NCBI GenBank assembly: GCA_907165275.2 | Contig: OU015663.1 | Coordinates: 5,592,501-5,656,500 of the forward strand | Length of the DNA: 64,000 bases | Direction of reading: 5' to 3' | Source of the DNA: Zygaena filipendulae | Lineage: Eukaryota; Arthropoda; Insecta; Lepidoptera; Zygaenidae | Shown: positions 25,011-35,924 of the stretch, one piece after another | How the letters are laid out: each line of letters opens with the position of its first letter | Numbering within the stretch: the first letter of the stretch is position 1 | The notes under the pieces: generated by a model | What the model was told of the DNA's origin: nothing | Databases searched by the model: none | What the model saw: only the letters and a program-made list of their open reading frames with translations | Position numbers and translations under genes: made by a program

Positions 25011-25823
25011 TGAAAAGGACCCTTCGATAGCGGTTGCTTGCTGAGCCCGGAAACGGACTGTTTTTCGATTACCAGCCCGGAAACGGGCTCTTTTATATAC
25101 CAGTCCGGAAACGGACTCTTTTGTTTACCAGCCCGGAAACGGGCTTTTTTATTGACGGTAGCAGTGGACTGTATTGACGTGTAGAGTAAAGCCACTCTCT
25201 TCTCTATTGACGTCGGGTGGCACCTAGTCGGACTTCGCTGCGCCGCTGCTGCTGCTGTTCACACGTCTTCACCCGTTGACCGCCCGGCGAAGCTCCACAA
25301 CCCTAGTAGTCGGCCGACGAGAAAGCGTAGTTCGTCGACGCCGCGGTAGCAGGATAGGGTTGCCGCAAATAATAACACCGGGTTAGGTACTGGACCAAAG
25401 GCTTCGCTTCTTGCTCCCCGCACTGGAGACTCAGAGTGAGTCCTTACTGTAAGGCGAGTGTTCGCTGAGTACGAATTGCGTAAGAAATCGCGCGGTATTT
25501 ATAGCACGCTCGCGACGCGGGCGAGCGGTGGGGGAAATCAGTGCGAGCGAGTAAGCAGATGCATGGCCCTTGCGTTTTATTGGCTAAAATTATCGAATTG
25601 CTTATTGGCTGACATTTTCGCCGTAAAAATTATAAAATTAATTTTTATACAAAAATAGGTACTTATTAAATACTAGTTTTACATAAACACTGGCAACATG
25701 GAATTTAAAATGAACGAAACTTAGCAAATCTTATATCTAAATTAGTACCTACGTAAGAAAAACCTAACTAACTAAAACTATTCTATCTTAAGCTATTATG
25801 TACATACAGGTCGATCGTCAACA
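25011..25823 (-). repeat. BEL 3' LTR
   Basis: 813 bp. GC-rich compared with flanks. A candidate poly(A) signal AATAAA on the element strand lies at 25148-25153, followed at once by four small hairpins (25044-25145). Confidence 0.93.
25044..25145 (-). repeat. Four tandem co-varying hairpins in BEL LTR
   Basis: Units at 25044-25059, 25074-25089, 25102-25117 and 25130-25145, spaced about 28-30 bp. Plus-strand forms are AGCCCGGAAACGGACT, AGCCCGGAAACGGGCT, AGTCCGGAAACGGACT and AGCCCGGAAACGGGCT. The third stem pair changes C-G to T-A in step. The single mismatch in unit 1 becomes a U-G wobble on the element's own strand. The same array recurs in the other LTR at 31494-31595. Confidence 0.85.
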
Positions 25824-25908
25824 GTCTCCCCCTTGTGTGCCAACACCAACATTTGTCATGGCGATCGGGCTGTGCAGCGCTGTAGTCGAGGAGGAGGTTA
25901 CGATCGAG

Positions 25909-26130
25909 TCAGGTTAGAATGACGACTCTTGATGTCGGTCTTCGTAGTATGCCGTTGTTCGTGCGTACTTCCACCACTCGTACTTTTGAATCTGAGCCGG
26001 ATTTTATGCTTACAACTTCGCCTCGCTGCCATAGTCCTCTGGGCATCGTGCCATGATAGCGGACGATGGCGTTAAACTTGCAGCGAGCTCGATGTGTATT
26101 GCTCGCGTAGACAGGTTATTAAAGCACCCC
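25909..26130 (-). pseudogene. BEL integrase remnant and C-terminus, shifted and deleted
   Basis: Past the frame break near 26108-26115, another frame reads IHIELAASLT, a normal BEL integrase start. It then jumps near 26056 to MPRGLWQRGEVVSI and on to RRPTSRVVILT with a stop at 25909-25911, which is the usual BEL C-terminus. Thus the catalytic core between the two is missing, an internal deletion of probably several hundred bases, plus a one-base-type frameshift. Described only; the size of the loss is inferred from family length. Confidence 0.85.
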
Positions 26131-29100
26131 ATCTTTTTTCTGTGCGTCGACCCACGGTGACTGTCATTGGTCCGAAGTAGTCAATGGCGGAACAGTTAAA
26201 CGGCGGTGCTTCGTTGTTTAATCTTTCAGGTGGCAGAGTTCCTTCTTGCGGCTTCGTCGGTTTCATCCTCCGCAACTTGCACCATTGGCAATTGTAAATT
26301 AATTTTCTGACAGCGTTACGTAGTCCGATAATGTAGTATCGTTGTCGCAACTCATTGATGACGGTTTCGTGGTTTCCGTGCATGAAGGTTTCGTGCGTGT
26401 GCTGTATAAGTAGTTGTTTAATCGCGTTTCTCGCAGTTAGTATGGCGGGTCGCTTCTTTGTCTCGCCTAGATTGTTGTGATAGAGGTCTAGACGGCCAGT
26501 CACACGTAATACACCTTGTTCATCGACTTCGATACACATTTTTCTCAGAGGTGACGACCTGGGTGGTCGTTTTTCCGCTCTTGTTCGCGATATCTCCTCC
26601 GCAAAATCTGTTCTCTGTGCTTGCTGAATTATTAAATTCTCAGCAGCTTGTAAATATTTCTTCGTTAGTGGGTATAGCTCACCCTTGATTTCAGTATCAT
26701 CGGGTCGGTATCTACGGCGTAGGATTTCCACGCACTGAAGGACACGAGCAGTGGCCCTAATATACCTACCCCAGTTGCTAAATCTACCTATGTTCGGTAG
26801 CGGATCGCGCCTATCTATTGCGGTAGCTACGGTTGTTACGATTGTCGCGCGTTTCAATTCTGTTTCGTCAGTGATGGCGATACTATCCGACTTTTCCCGC
26901 GGCCATTCGCTGACCGGAAGTTTTAAATACGGTGGCCCGGTAAACCATCGATGACGGGTCGAAAAATCTACGGGCGGCCCTCTGGTGGCATCGTCGGCCA
27001 CGTTTAACTTTGTTGGTATCCATCTCCACTGCTGTGGGGTCGATGATTCCTCTATTTCGGCTAGTCTATGCGCGACGAAAGGTTTGAACTGCCGCGGATC
27101 CGATCTGATCCATGCTAATACAGTTTTACTATCCGACCAGTACGTTACGGACGTAGTCTGGCTATTTAATTCCTTTTTTACGGATGCCGCCAATCTGCAA
27201 CCTAGCACGGCCGCTTGTAATTCCAGTCTCGGGATGGAAATAGGTTTCAGTGACGTCACTCTTGCCTTTGCTGCGATCAAGGACACGTTCTTAGTACTTT
27301 CATCCAACCAGTATACAGCGCACGCGTATGCTTGTTCGCTAGCGTCGACAAAGACGTGTATCTCCCCCTTGTTTGCGCCCTGGGAAATACTTCGTGGGAC
27401 TTCCAAGCCTTCCAGACTGCTTAGGTCGTCTAGCCATTTTTTCCACTCTTTTTCTAGTATTTTGGGTATTTCTATATCCCAATCGATACCGGTTCGCCAT
27501 ATGTGTTGAATTAGCTTCTTGCCCTGAACGGTGATTGGGGATGCCAGTCCTAATGGGTCGAAAACCGACATTACCGCGCTAGTGACTTCTCGCTTCGTGG
27601 GGGGTCGTTGTCCTCGTATGACCTCTGTCGGGGTGTTTCGCAGGTTGAGTGCGAAGCTTAGCGTGTCGGCGTCTATTTTCCATATCAGACCCAATGTTCG
27701 TTCTTCCTTGTCACCCAGTGTAGCCGTTCCGGACGACGTACTAGTTTCTTCGATTCCTTCTAGCGCTTTGGGGTCGTTGCTCGCCCAACCGCGTAATTCA
27801 AACTTGGCTCCGTTGTGAATCTTAATCATTTCTTTCACTGCCTTGTTAGCGGTAGCGGCGTTTTCGAAGGCTTGTAAATAATCATCCATATAAAACTGTC
27901 TCTCGACGGCGGCGGCTGTCTCGGGATATACACTTTTGAATCTTTCCGCGTTTTTGTTTTTTACGTATATCGCCGTACATGGTGAAGATGCTGCGCCGAA
28001 AATTAGTGACGTCATTCTATATTCCTTGATCGGTTCCTTTTCACTTTTTCGCCATAAAAATCTTAGACTGTCTCTGTCTTCTTCTTTGATCCTTACTTGG
28101 AGGAACATTTCTTTAATATCTGCTATTACGGCGGTGCGTCCTTCTCGGAACCGGACTAGCACACCGAACAGACTCTGTAGTAGGTCGGGTCCCGGTAGCA
28201 ATGCGTCATTGAGGCTGCGGCCTTCCACTCTAGCAGCTGCGTCGAACACGAGCCGTATTTTTTGCTTCTGCGGATGACGTACAGCAAAATGTGGTAAGTA
28301 CCATGTCCTTGGTGACACGGGTTTCATGGGAGCTTCTTCCGCGTATTCTTTTTCCAATAAATTTTCTACTTGTTTTGTGTACTCTCTTTTCGTATTCTCG
28401 TCCTTTGCCAACTTCTTTTCTGTTGAGTAGAGACGGCGTTCTGCGTATTTCCTGTTTTCTGGCATGACCTCGGTGTCCGTTCGCCAGATAAGGCCCGTCT
28501 CGTACCTCCCGCTCGGAAGTTGTTTGGTTGCATTTTTTAGTACACAGAGAGCGCGTTCGTCGATGTCGTTCGACGGTTTTTTGGCTTCTATGCCGAGGCT
28601 CTCCAGGCTGAAATGTTCTTTGATCATCGTGTCCAATGAATCGCTGGTTGTTTTTCTTACGCAGTTAAAAACGGCACGCCCCGCTTGGTTGCTTCTCTCG
28701 CGCCCATGTAACATCCACCCTAGAGATGTATATGACGCGACTGGCTGATCAATGTCACCTTCTTTTATTTCCCTAGTGGTGATCAAGTGCCAGTTATCTT
28801 GTCCTATCAAAATCGTAGGGCGCGCGCGTTCGTAAACCAACTGATCTTCGAGATCTCGTAAATGTGCGCACTTAGCGACAAGTTCCCGCGTTATCGCTTG
28901 CGTTGTCAAATTCAGTGGCCCCGTGGTGTAGGCCGTCATGTTTTCTAACCTCCGTTCGAATCGCCCACGTATTTTAATAGAGAGCCGGAATGATTGTTTG
29001 AAGTCCGTGCGTTTGCCGCCGATTCCCTCTATGCTGAGCGTTTCCGGTTTCCCTCTCGGCGCCACGGCTAACGCTGTTTCTTCTTCCATCAGCGTCATGG

Positions 29101-30934
29101 TGGATCCCTCGTCGAGTAGGGCGAACGTCTCCATTTTACCCCGCGGGCCGTGCAGTTCGACTGGTACAATCTTTAGGTACGTAACGTGTTCGCCGACGAC
29201 TGCGTTGATTGACGAAGTGATGGTCGCTTTTGCTTCATCTGTTCTGTGTAGCAGTCTGTGGTGACCCAAGTTACAACCGTTTAGGCCGCACGGCCTGGAT
29301 TTGCAGTAGAATCGACGGTGCGTACCGCTCAAACACCGGAAGCAGAGGCGCAAATCTTTCACTTTTTCCCATTTTTCGTCGTATGTGAGGACGCGAAACT
29401 TCTCGCAGTTTCTTATTCCGTGTGCGTCACTACACAATGGACAAACTGTTTTGTCGGCTTGCTTCGATGAATGTGGTTTGGGCTCGCTTCTAGCCTCTCG
29501 TTTGAAATTCCTCGTAGGCTTGTTCACTGCTGCAATCATTCTGCTCGGTTCTTCTTGATCGCTATCGCTATCGCTCGATTCTGTTTCGTTTTCGCTTTCG
29601 CTTTCGTGTATTCGGGTCGTATGCACCGGTCTTCGTCTCCGATCAAAGCGTGCTTCTTTCTTTTCCTCTTTCCATGTGTCATAAGCCGCCATCGCACCGC
29701 ACTGGTAGCTCATTTCGTTTAGGAATTCGCTAATTTTCTCTAACTCTGGTTCATCCGGGTACTTCGACGTGTATTCGAACCATCTGAGTTTAAACGTAAT
29801 GTTGAGCTTATCTGCGATCTTGTGCGTTAGCTCCGGTGAGTACAAGTACTGCGGCTTTTTTAACGCTTTGATGGAGGCCACGCAATTCGCGACCTTACTA
29901 GCGAAAGTAGCTATGTTCCTACCGTCTTCCTGTAGACGCGGCATTTTCTTTATTAATTCGATTTCGTTTCTGATGAGAATCTCCGGCCGCCCGAACCTAC
30001 GTTCCAGCGATTCCATGATCTCTGCCGTGTGTGATCCCGAGTAGAGTAGCGCTTTGACAGATTCTCTAGCGACGCCTTTCAACGATTTTCTTAATCGCGC
30101 TACGTTCTGCGTTTCGTTGAACAGGCGCCTGGTGTCTTCGTAAACGGTTTTAAACGCTATCCACTCGCTGATATCCCCGTCGAATGATGGCAGATCATGT
30201 AGGTATTTCGGCGGCGGCGGTTTATTCGTATTCTCCGATTCGTTCTTCAAATGTTTTAACGCGTTCGATAATGCGTTTGTTAAATCGTCAACGCTATTAT
30301 GAGCCGGGACTCGATCACGGTGCGATCGCGTATCTTCCGTCTCTCTCTGGCTCCCGTAGCTAACTCCCCCGGCCCCTCGATTCCCTTCGCGAATCGCTGC
30401 CGTTGTGTCGTACTGCGCGTGTTTAAAATTAACGTTTGACGTTGTCGATTCTGACTCGGGCGGTAAGATAGCTAGCTCATATTCGGTTTGAGCTAACTCC
30501 ATCGCGAACTCTACCTCCCTACGCCTAAGCTCCATTAATTTTTTCCTAGCTTCGAGTTGTCTTCTCTTCAACACACTGTCCGCGGTACCCGTTCTGGAGC
30601 TATCTACGTTATCCCTAGAGACGTTTTCCCTAACCGTGACGTCATGCTCACTTTCTAATAACGTCGCTTCGTTTACCCCCGTGGTAACCGAACCCTTCGT
30701 GCCACTGCTCGTGTCGCCAGTGGCGGAGAACCCTGTGCCCGCCGACCAAGTGTTAGTCTCATTGCCCGTCGACGTTTTCGACGTCGTTTCGTTCGTTTCT
30801 TCTTGGGATGAGTCTTCCTCTTCTTCTTCAATGACCTTCTGTGGTCTCTCGGTCGGCGTTGTGGTTCTGCCCGATCGTAACCTCACTCCTGACTCGTCGA
30901 CGCCGTGACTTCCTCTGCCAGCGGCTGGTTTCAT
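26072..30934 (-). CDS. BEL/Pao Gag-Pol polyprotein, truncated in integrase (1620 aa)
   Basis: Domains in order: acidic, Ser/Thr-rich N-terminus; coiled-coil-like charged stretch near 125-150; BEL Gag core (DUF1759-like) FDGDISEWIAFKTVYEDT near 250; zinc-finger-like CPLC...C near 495 and CFRC...H...C near 535; aspartic protease LLDEGSTMTLM near 605; reverse transcriptase with YMDDYL near 1014; Peptidase_A17/RNase H-like region with VDASEQAYA near 1190 and SDSKTVLAW near 1262; integrase zinc-binding HH-CC (HTHETFMHGNH...CQWC) near 1511-1550. The frame breaks just inside the integrase core and ends after a short unrelated tail. Gag, protease, RT and RNase H motifs look intact, so the copy could still yield RNA and partial protein. 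Confidence 0.93.
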   Translation of the reverse strand: MKPAAGRGSHGVDESGVRLRSGRTTTPTERPQKVIEEEEEDSSQEETNETTSKTSTGNETNTWSAGTGFSATGDTSSGTKGSVTTGVNEATLLESEHDVTVRENVSRDNVDSSRTGTADSVLKRRQLEARKKLMELRRREVEFAMELAQTEYELAILPPESESTTSNVNFKHAQYDTTAAIREGNRGAGGVSYGSQRETEDTRSHRDRVPAHNSVDDLTNALSNALKHLKNESENTNKPPPPKYLHDLPSFDGDISEWIAFKTVYEDTRRLFNETQNVARLRKSLKGVARESVKALLYSGSHTAEIMESLERRFGRPEILIRNEIELIKKMPRLQEDGRNIATFASKVANCVASIKALKKPQYLYSPELTHKIADKLNITFKLRWFEYTSKYPDEPELEKISEFLNEMSYQCGAMAAYDTWKEEKKEARFDRRRRPVHTTRIHESESENETESSDSDSDQEEPSRMIAAVNKPTRNFKREARSEPKPHSSKQADKTVCPLCSDAHGIRNCEKFRVLTYDEKWEKVKDLRLCFRCLSGTHRRFYCKSRPCGLNGCNLGHHRLLHRTDEAKATITSSINAVVGEHVTYLKIVPVELHGPRGKMETFALLDEGSTMTLMEEETALAVAPRGKPETLSIEGIGGKRTDFKQSFRLSIKIRGRFERRLENMTAYTTGPLNLTTQAITRELVAKCAHLRDLEDQLVYERARPTILIGQDNWHLITTREIKEGDIDQPVASYTSLGWMLHGRERSNQAGRAVFNCVRKTTSDSLDTMIKEHFSLESLGIEAKKPSNDIDERALCVLKNATKQLPSGRYETGLIWRTDTEVMPENRKYAERRLYSTEKKLAKDENTKREYTKQVENLLEKEYAEEAPMKPVSPRTWYLPHFAVRHPQKQKIRLVFDAAARVEGRSLNDALLPGPDLLQSLFGVLVRFREGRTAVIADIKEMFLQVRIKEEDRDSLRFLWRKSEKEPIKEYRMTSLIFGAASSPCTAIYVKNKNAERFKSVYPETAAAVERQFYMDDYLQAFENAATANKAVKEMIKIHNGAKFELRGWASNDPKALEGIEETSTSSGTATLGDKEERTLGLIWKIDADTLSFALNLRNTPTEVIRGQRPPTKREVTSAVMSVFDPLGLASPITVQGKKLIQHIWRTGIDWDIEIPKILEKEWKKWLDDLSSLEGLEVPRSISQGANKGEIHVFVDASEQAYACAVYWLDESTKNVSLIAAKARVTSLKPISIPRLELQAAVLGCRLAASVKKELNSQTTSVTYWSDSKTVLAWIRSDPRQFKPFVAHRLAEIEESSTPQQWRWIPTKLNVADDATRGPPVDFSTRHRWFTGPPYLKLPVSEWPREKSDSIAITDETELKRATIVTTVATAIDRRDPLPNIGRFSNWGRYIRATARVLQCVEILRRRYRPDDTEIKGELYPLTKKYLQAAENLIIQQAQRTDFAEEISRTRAEKRPPRSSPLRKMCIEVDEQGVLRVTGRLDLYHNNLGETKKRPAILTARNAIKQLLIQHTHETFMHGNHETVINELRQRYYIIGLRNAVRKLIYNCQWCKLRRMKPTKPQEGTLPPERLNNEAPPFNCSAIDYFGPMTVTVGRRTEKRWGALITCLREQYTSSSLQV

Positions 30935-31460
30935 CTTCGTTTCGGACGTCTTCTTTCTTGATGTACCTACCTACCTATCGTCCCTATCCCTACGCCCTGC
31001 CTAGTTCCTACGGGGTGACGTCCTACCGGTGTACGTCACCCAAGGCGAAAGAGGGGGGAACTGGACCGAGAGTGGTGTGTGCAATGCCAATACGGCTCCA
31101 CTTCGGGACAGCCGGACTGCTTCTATCCCTTGTCGACCCTCCCGGGATAGGCGGTACACGTCCGATGTACCACACCGCTGTCTAGGTCACGGCTGACTTT
31201 CGACTGCGTTCTGTGCACCCCTGGGCCTTGTTATCACCGTTAGGTTTCCCGGCCCTGCACAACTCGTACCGGATGGCACTTTGGTCTTGGTCTTCCTCGT
31301 TCGTCGAGCCTTCGTTCTGCCCGACGGAGACCCGCTGTGGTGATTCTTCCTCGACGTGTGAACTGCCTCTTCTTCCTCCGCGCCCTTCCCGGCGCGTCCG
31401 ACGTGATGTCCCGACCGTCAGCACCAGCGATGATCCAGAGATTCGGCTTCCGAAGGACCA
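30935..31460 (-). other. BEL untranslated leader
   Basis: About 525 bp between the 5' LTR and the polyprotein start. Begins TGGTCCTTCGG, consistent with a primer binding site (starts TGG). Short open frames here show no family resemblance. Confidence 0.6.
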
Positions 31461-32502
31461 TGAAAAGGACCCTTCGATAGCGGTTGCTTGCTGAGCCCGG
31501 AAACGGACTGTTTTTCGATTACCAGCCCGGAAACGGGCTCTTTTATATACCAGTCCGGAAACGGACTCTTTTGTTTACCAGCCCGGAAACGGGCTTTTTT
31601 ATTGACGGTAGCAGTGGACTGTATTGACGTGTAGAGTAAAGCCACTCTCTTCTCTATTGACGTCGGGTGGCACCTAGTCGGACTTCGCTGCGCCGCTGCT
31701 GCTGCTGTTCACACGTCTTCACCCGTTGACCGCCCGGCGAAGCTCCACAACCCTAGTAGTCGGCCGACGAGAAAGCGTAGTTCGTCGACGCCGCGGTAGC
31801 AGGATAGGGTTGCCGCAAATAATAACACCGGGTTAGGTACTGGACCAAAGGCTTCGCTTCTTGCTCCCCGCACTGGAGACTCAGAGTGAGTCCTTACTGT
31901 AAGGCGAGTGTTCGCTGAGTACGAATTGCGCGCGCGTGGGCCTTCTCTTGCTGCCTCCCCGAAGGGGAGGCAGCAGAGGTAACTGCGTCGGGGCAGAGCC
32001 CCCTGCAGTGGGTAATCCTGCGCTGTCCGCCACTACGGACAGGAACTGGGGGGCGGTCTAAGGACCGCGTGGATCGTCGGGGCGGGGCCGACGCCGCCCG
32101 TCAGGGCGGCGTCCAGGCCCCGTCAGCCAAGCTAGGTGGGCAGCGTTGGACGAATTGCGTAAGAAATCGCGCGGTATTTATAGCACGCTCGCGACGCGGG
32201 CGAGCGGTGGGGGAAATCAGTGCGAGCGAGTAAGCAGATGCATGGCCCTTGCGTTTTATTGGCTAAAATTATCGAATTGCTTATTGGCTGACATTTTCGC
32301 CGTAAAAATTATAAAATTAATTTTTATACAAAAATAGGTACTTATTAAATACTAGTTTTACATAAACACTGGCAACATGGAATTTAAAATGAACGAAACT
32401 TAGCAAATCTTATATCTAAATTAGTACCTACGTAAGAAAAACCTAACTAACTAAAACTATTCTATCTTAAGCTATTATGTACATACAGGTCGATCGTCAA
32501 CA
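31461..32502 (-). repeat. BEL 5' LTR with a 229-bp extra segment
   Basis: Same as 25011-25823 except that the duplicated ACGAATTGCG brackets a 219-bp insertion at 31931-32149. The insertion is absent from the 3' LTR, so it arrived after integration of the BEL element. Confidence 0.93.
31931..32149. mobile_element. 219-bp GC-rich stem-loop insertion, unknown family
   Basis: Flanked by a perfect 10-bp direct repeat ACGAATTGCG (31921-31930, 32150-32159). It holds five perfect hairpins: 31950-31974 (11-bp stem, GAA loop), 31990-32002 (5-bp stem), 32023-32042 (7 bp), 32053-32068 (6 bp), 32090-32113 (10 bp, extendable by GGGGCC/GGCCCC across a small bulge). No terminal inverted repeats and no A-tail. 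The target duplication fits retroposition of a structured RNA or a truncated non-LTR element. I do not recognise the family. Confidence 0.8.
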
Positions 32503-32919
32503 CTAACTAATATCATAAATGCGAATGTGAGTCTGTTTGTTTGTTACACTTTCACACTTTAACTAAGTACTTTGATTGATCATCATAAAATTTTGCATTC
32601 ACATTGTCATGATAGGGTAATTTTTATCCCGCAAATTAACACAGTTGAAAATTAAAATTGAATATTAAATTTAAAATAGAGGGGTAGAATAGAGGACATA
32701 ATATGGTACCTTATACTGAAATTCCCACAGGAACTCCGAAATTAACGTAGTGAAAAGCCAGCACATTACAATGTACTGTTACATAATGACCGTTTACATG
32801 TGTGTGGACAATATTCCAAAGTACACACAGATACGATAATTATCATACGCTCAGATGCATCGTGGCGAGCATTAAGCCTTTAAAATACAAAATAGCAGCT
32901 GATGTTGTAGCAATTACGC

Positions 32920-33055
32920 CGCGAGCCGGATTATTAGGCGGCACCGTATGATCAATGACCGGCGACACGGGCGGCGTGGCGCGGCGCGGCGGCGGACGGA
33001 TACCCACCCGGATTTACGCTGTTGTAGCCCGGGATATTCGTCCCGTAAACGTATC
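32920..33055. other. GC-rich island downstream of the Side-like gene
   Basis: ACGCCGCGAGCCGGATTATT, GGCGGCGTGGCGCGGCGCGG and CGGATACCCACCCGGAT. Flanks are AT-rich and the block is not a recognised repeat. Possible regulatory element. Confidence 0.35.
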
Positions 33056-35164
33056 TACATTTACTCGATTAACTGACCTGTGAGTTTTAACATATATCAA
33101 ACTTAACAACGTGCACTATGAGAAGGTCGTGGCTCTGTTTCACTATGGCCAATTACATTCTTTGCTGCTAACGCTCTAAACAGCAAAAAATAACCAAGTC
33201 GGTATGCCAAAACCTATGTTGTCCATGTATTTTTTAAAGGAAAACTTATATAGGCAGGTACGTGGGAAAAATTTAAATGTTTAAGAAACCATTTTTGCTG
33301 CACGCACCCAGGTTGGATATTTAGGTTATTTTTAGGTTTTCTAAGCAAAGTGCTTTTGATTACTTTTTTTACTATTTTGTTAATATTAATTTTACTACTA
33401 TTTTGTAATATTTTTATATTGTATCATAATATTATATCCTTTGATAATTGTACTATTTCTGTGACATTTTATCTTGACATTTTGTTACCACTGATAGTAC
33501 GAAATAAAATAAACTAAACTACTATAATTATTATGATTAAAAAATTTAAAGTTGGTTTAATGTTTATTGTCTACCTACTAATCATTTTTGCATTTTAGTT
33601 ATAATATGTCAAAAGTTTCCTCAAGTTTTGTTTCATCAAAATTGTCGTAATATTGAATAAATTAAGGTTTGAAACTAAATAAATGTAACACGTCAAGGCA
33701 TCTGACATCATTAGCACATTACGATCATTATAAAGTTTGAAAAGTATGTCAAGAGTCGACTGCGAAGAGTAAGAAAATGGCTTTGAAAGAGCATTTCACG
33801 ATCCACAAATTTTCACGTGAAAACAATCGTAAAACGACTTTTATTACTCAAACATTCGCCATTGATTCACGGCCCGAAACAATAAAAATACTGACTCAAT
33901 CAACCTCCCCAATTTTACGAGCATTGTAGGTGAGTAGATTTATTGTCCGAAAGTCAGTAAAATAATGTTTCATTTACACCTCAGTGTAAGACTTCACTCA
34001 GCTACTATTATGTAATATGTCCATAACATTCAAAACACATTATTATGTTATAGAGATAATTTTTTTGTGCCCAAATAGGTACCAAATACTATATGAAGTG
34101 AAAAATAAATTTCACAACCAAAAGTAAAAGTCGACTTCGGATTTTTATCAGATCTTATCCAAATTTTTATCAGGACCAGCCTTTTTTTTAAAATCGGCAA
34201 ATAAATGATAAATTTAATTTCTTATGGAAATTTCCTGTTGTTTAAAAGCGTAGGTAGATATTATAATGTATTATATTAACGTACCAAAAATAAAATATCT
34301 TTTAGGTTGGTAGATAAAAATATTCGAGTGATGAAAACTTTGGTATACTGTTGAACAAAATTGGATCGCACAGTGAAACAAAAAACGCGCGTCAGCGGTC
34401 GTAAGCGGTCATTTGTCTTTATACGGCGGCGGCAGACGTAGGTCTTGCTGCTGTCCCTTGCCTCTATTGTTCATTTTTCTTCCCCTTTTCTCGGGGCCAA
34501 ACGGTAAAGAGAAACTTAATTGGAGGCTTACCCGCCGACTCTCGGGCTCAATGAAAAATTACGAGCTAAACGAGCACACGCTTGGGAATTTCACGCTCAT
34601 TCTCTACCAGCACAGCGGTCCATAGAAAGAAATGCGTAGGCGTCTTAACGTTCCTTAAACTTGGACAAATGTAGGCTGACGAGCGCAATTCGTGAAATAT
34701 ATTCCTTATTAGAGTTAATTTAATTCAACTCCCTTTTATGTTGGTGCTTTTATGAAAATAAATGTGAATGTTTAAGAAACGTCACCGGCTCCTGTCTTGT
34801 GTGGAATGCGTTTTTCATCATAACTATATTTACATAAATAAACTGGGAGTCTGCAGTGACGTGCGACCGTCTCGATTGTGTACCTTGATATACATATAGA
34901 GTATTTGTATAATGATATTGTAGCTTGAAAGAAGTTTTGATATTAACTATAGTTGCATTTTCACCCAAAGTTCAAACATGATGTAGTACGATATAATTAT
35001 ATTTAATAACGACTTAGCGTTTTTGTTTTTCAATTTTGTGAAACGAATCATACAACTGAAAGGTAAAATAAAGTACCTATAGGTAAATAGGTAGGTACAT
35101 TTGCTCACTTGTCTGAAGTTAACATAGAAAAATAAGTAGGTTATACCTATACAATACAGTCGTA

Positions 35165-35290
35165 TGACTGTATGTACTGTACATGTCCTTCTCCGTACCC
35201 CTGTGTGCAAAATTTAATGGTAATCGGTCCAGCCGTTCACGCGTGATGCCGTGACCGAGAAAAATAGGGATTAATTTTTATATCTATAGA
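35165..35290 (-). mobile_element. Helitron-like fragment, second subfamily
   Basis: GTCCTTCTCCGTACCCCTGT, ATCGGTCCAGCCGTTCACGC, GTGATGCCGTGACCGAG, ATTAATTTTTATATCTATAG. Confidence 0.5.
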
Positions 35291-35924
35291 CAAATGACTG
35301 TATTTTTACTCCAATACGACGCAATTAATGTATCTACATCAATAATATTTCAAATTCAGAAATGTCGTCTTTATTCTACTTTCGATGTTTTTGAATTAGT
35401 GTCTATATACCTATTTATGCCGTGGAATATTAAAGCAGATGGTATTTTATCGCGGGGCCTCCGCTATCTAATTATGAAAGGCTGGGCTTTGGTGAGTGTA
35501 CCGTTTAGTATGGTACACAGTGCAAAATATACCTACAATGTTAGAAAATTTTCCTAATTGGTTAGCCGGGCCCAATGGCGGATTATGGTGGATGTTCATT
35601 ATTGTGCTTCGGGGATTCCCCTCGTAGCCTACTTGCATAATTCAGCCGGCTGCGATTAGCCTGCACTAGACTAACCAACCACACAATGTTATGTTTATAA
35701 CTCTCTTCAAATTGTACCTATCTATAGACACACGGAGTGTGCCAAGCCAAGTTCCAATCAATGCACTTAATCTTTATCATTACTCGGCTCCTGCGTTTAA
35801 ACTGTTTTTACCAATTTTATAATTGACTGTTAATATACATGAAATGTATTACTAAATGAGTATTAAGAAAAAAAAAATGTGCAAAGTTAATTTAAGAAAT
35901 ATTCAGAAATGGTTAGATCTTTCT

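Larger units (their letters stand above)
25011..32502 (-). mobile_element. BEL/Pao LTR retrotransposon, integrase-deleted
   Basis: LTRs at 25011-25823 (3') and 31461-32502 (5', enlarged by an insertion) match almost perfectly. They begin TGTTGACG and end TTTTCA on the element strand, with CTAAC duplicated at 25006-25010 and 32503-32507. A purine tract AAGGGGGAGAC abuts the 3' LTR, and a TGG start follows the 5' LTR as expected for a primer site. The coding region is of BEL type, but the integrase core is mostly missing. High GC compared with the surroundings marks it as recently arrived sequence. Confidence 0.95.
25004..32764 (+). mobile_element. Helitron split by the BEL element
   Basis: TCCTAAC at 25004-25010 continues after the BEL element as CTAACTAATATCATAAATGCG at 32503 onward, restoring a Helitron 5' end. 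The right part runs to about 32764 (GAAATTCCCACAGGAACTCC, then a decayed 3' hairpin). BEL therefore inserted within ten bases of the Helitron tip. Confidence 0.8.

Noticed and set aside
24974..25195. Frames in the BEL LTR encoding repeats of a PVSGL-like unit
   Set aside because: They only translate the tandem hairpins; both LTR copies have them and there is no known LTR-encoded protein here.
26458..30908. Several plus-strand frames of 70-170 codons
   Set aside because: They are antisense shadows of the BEL polyprotein, whose GC-rich codons keep the other strand open.
34413..34625. 70-codon frame in a GC-richer stretch
   Set aside because: No homology I can recognise; the composition alone explains the open frame.
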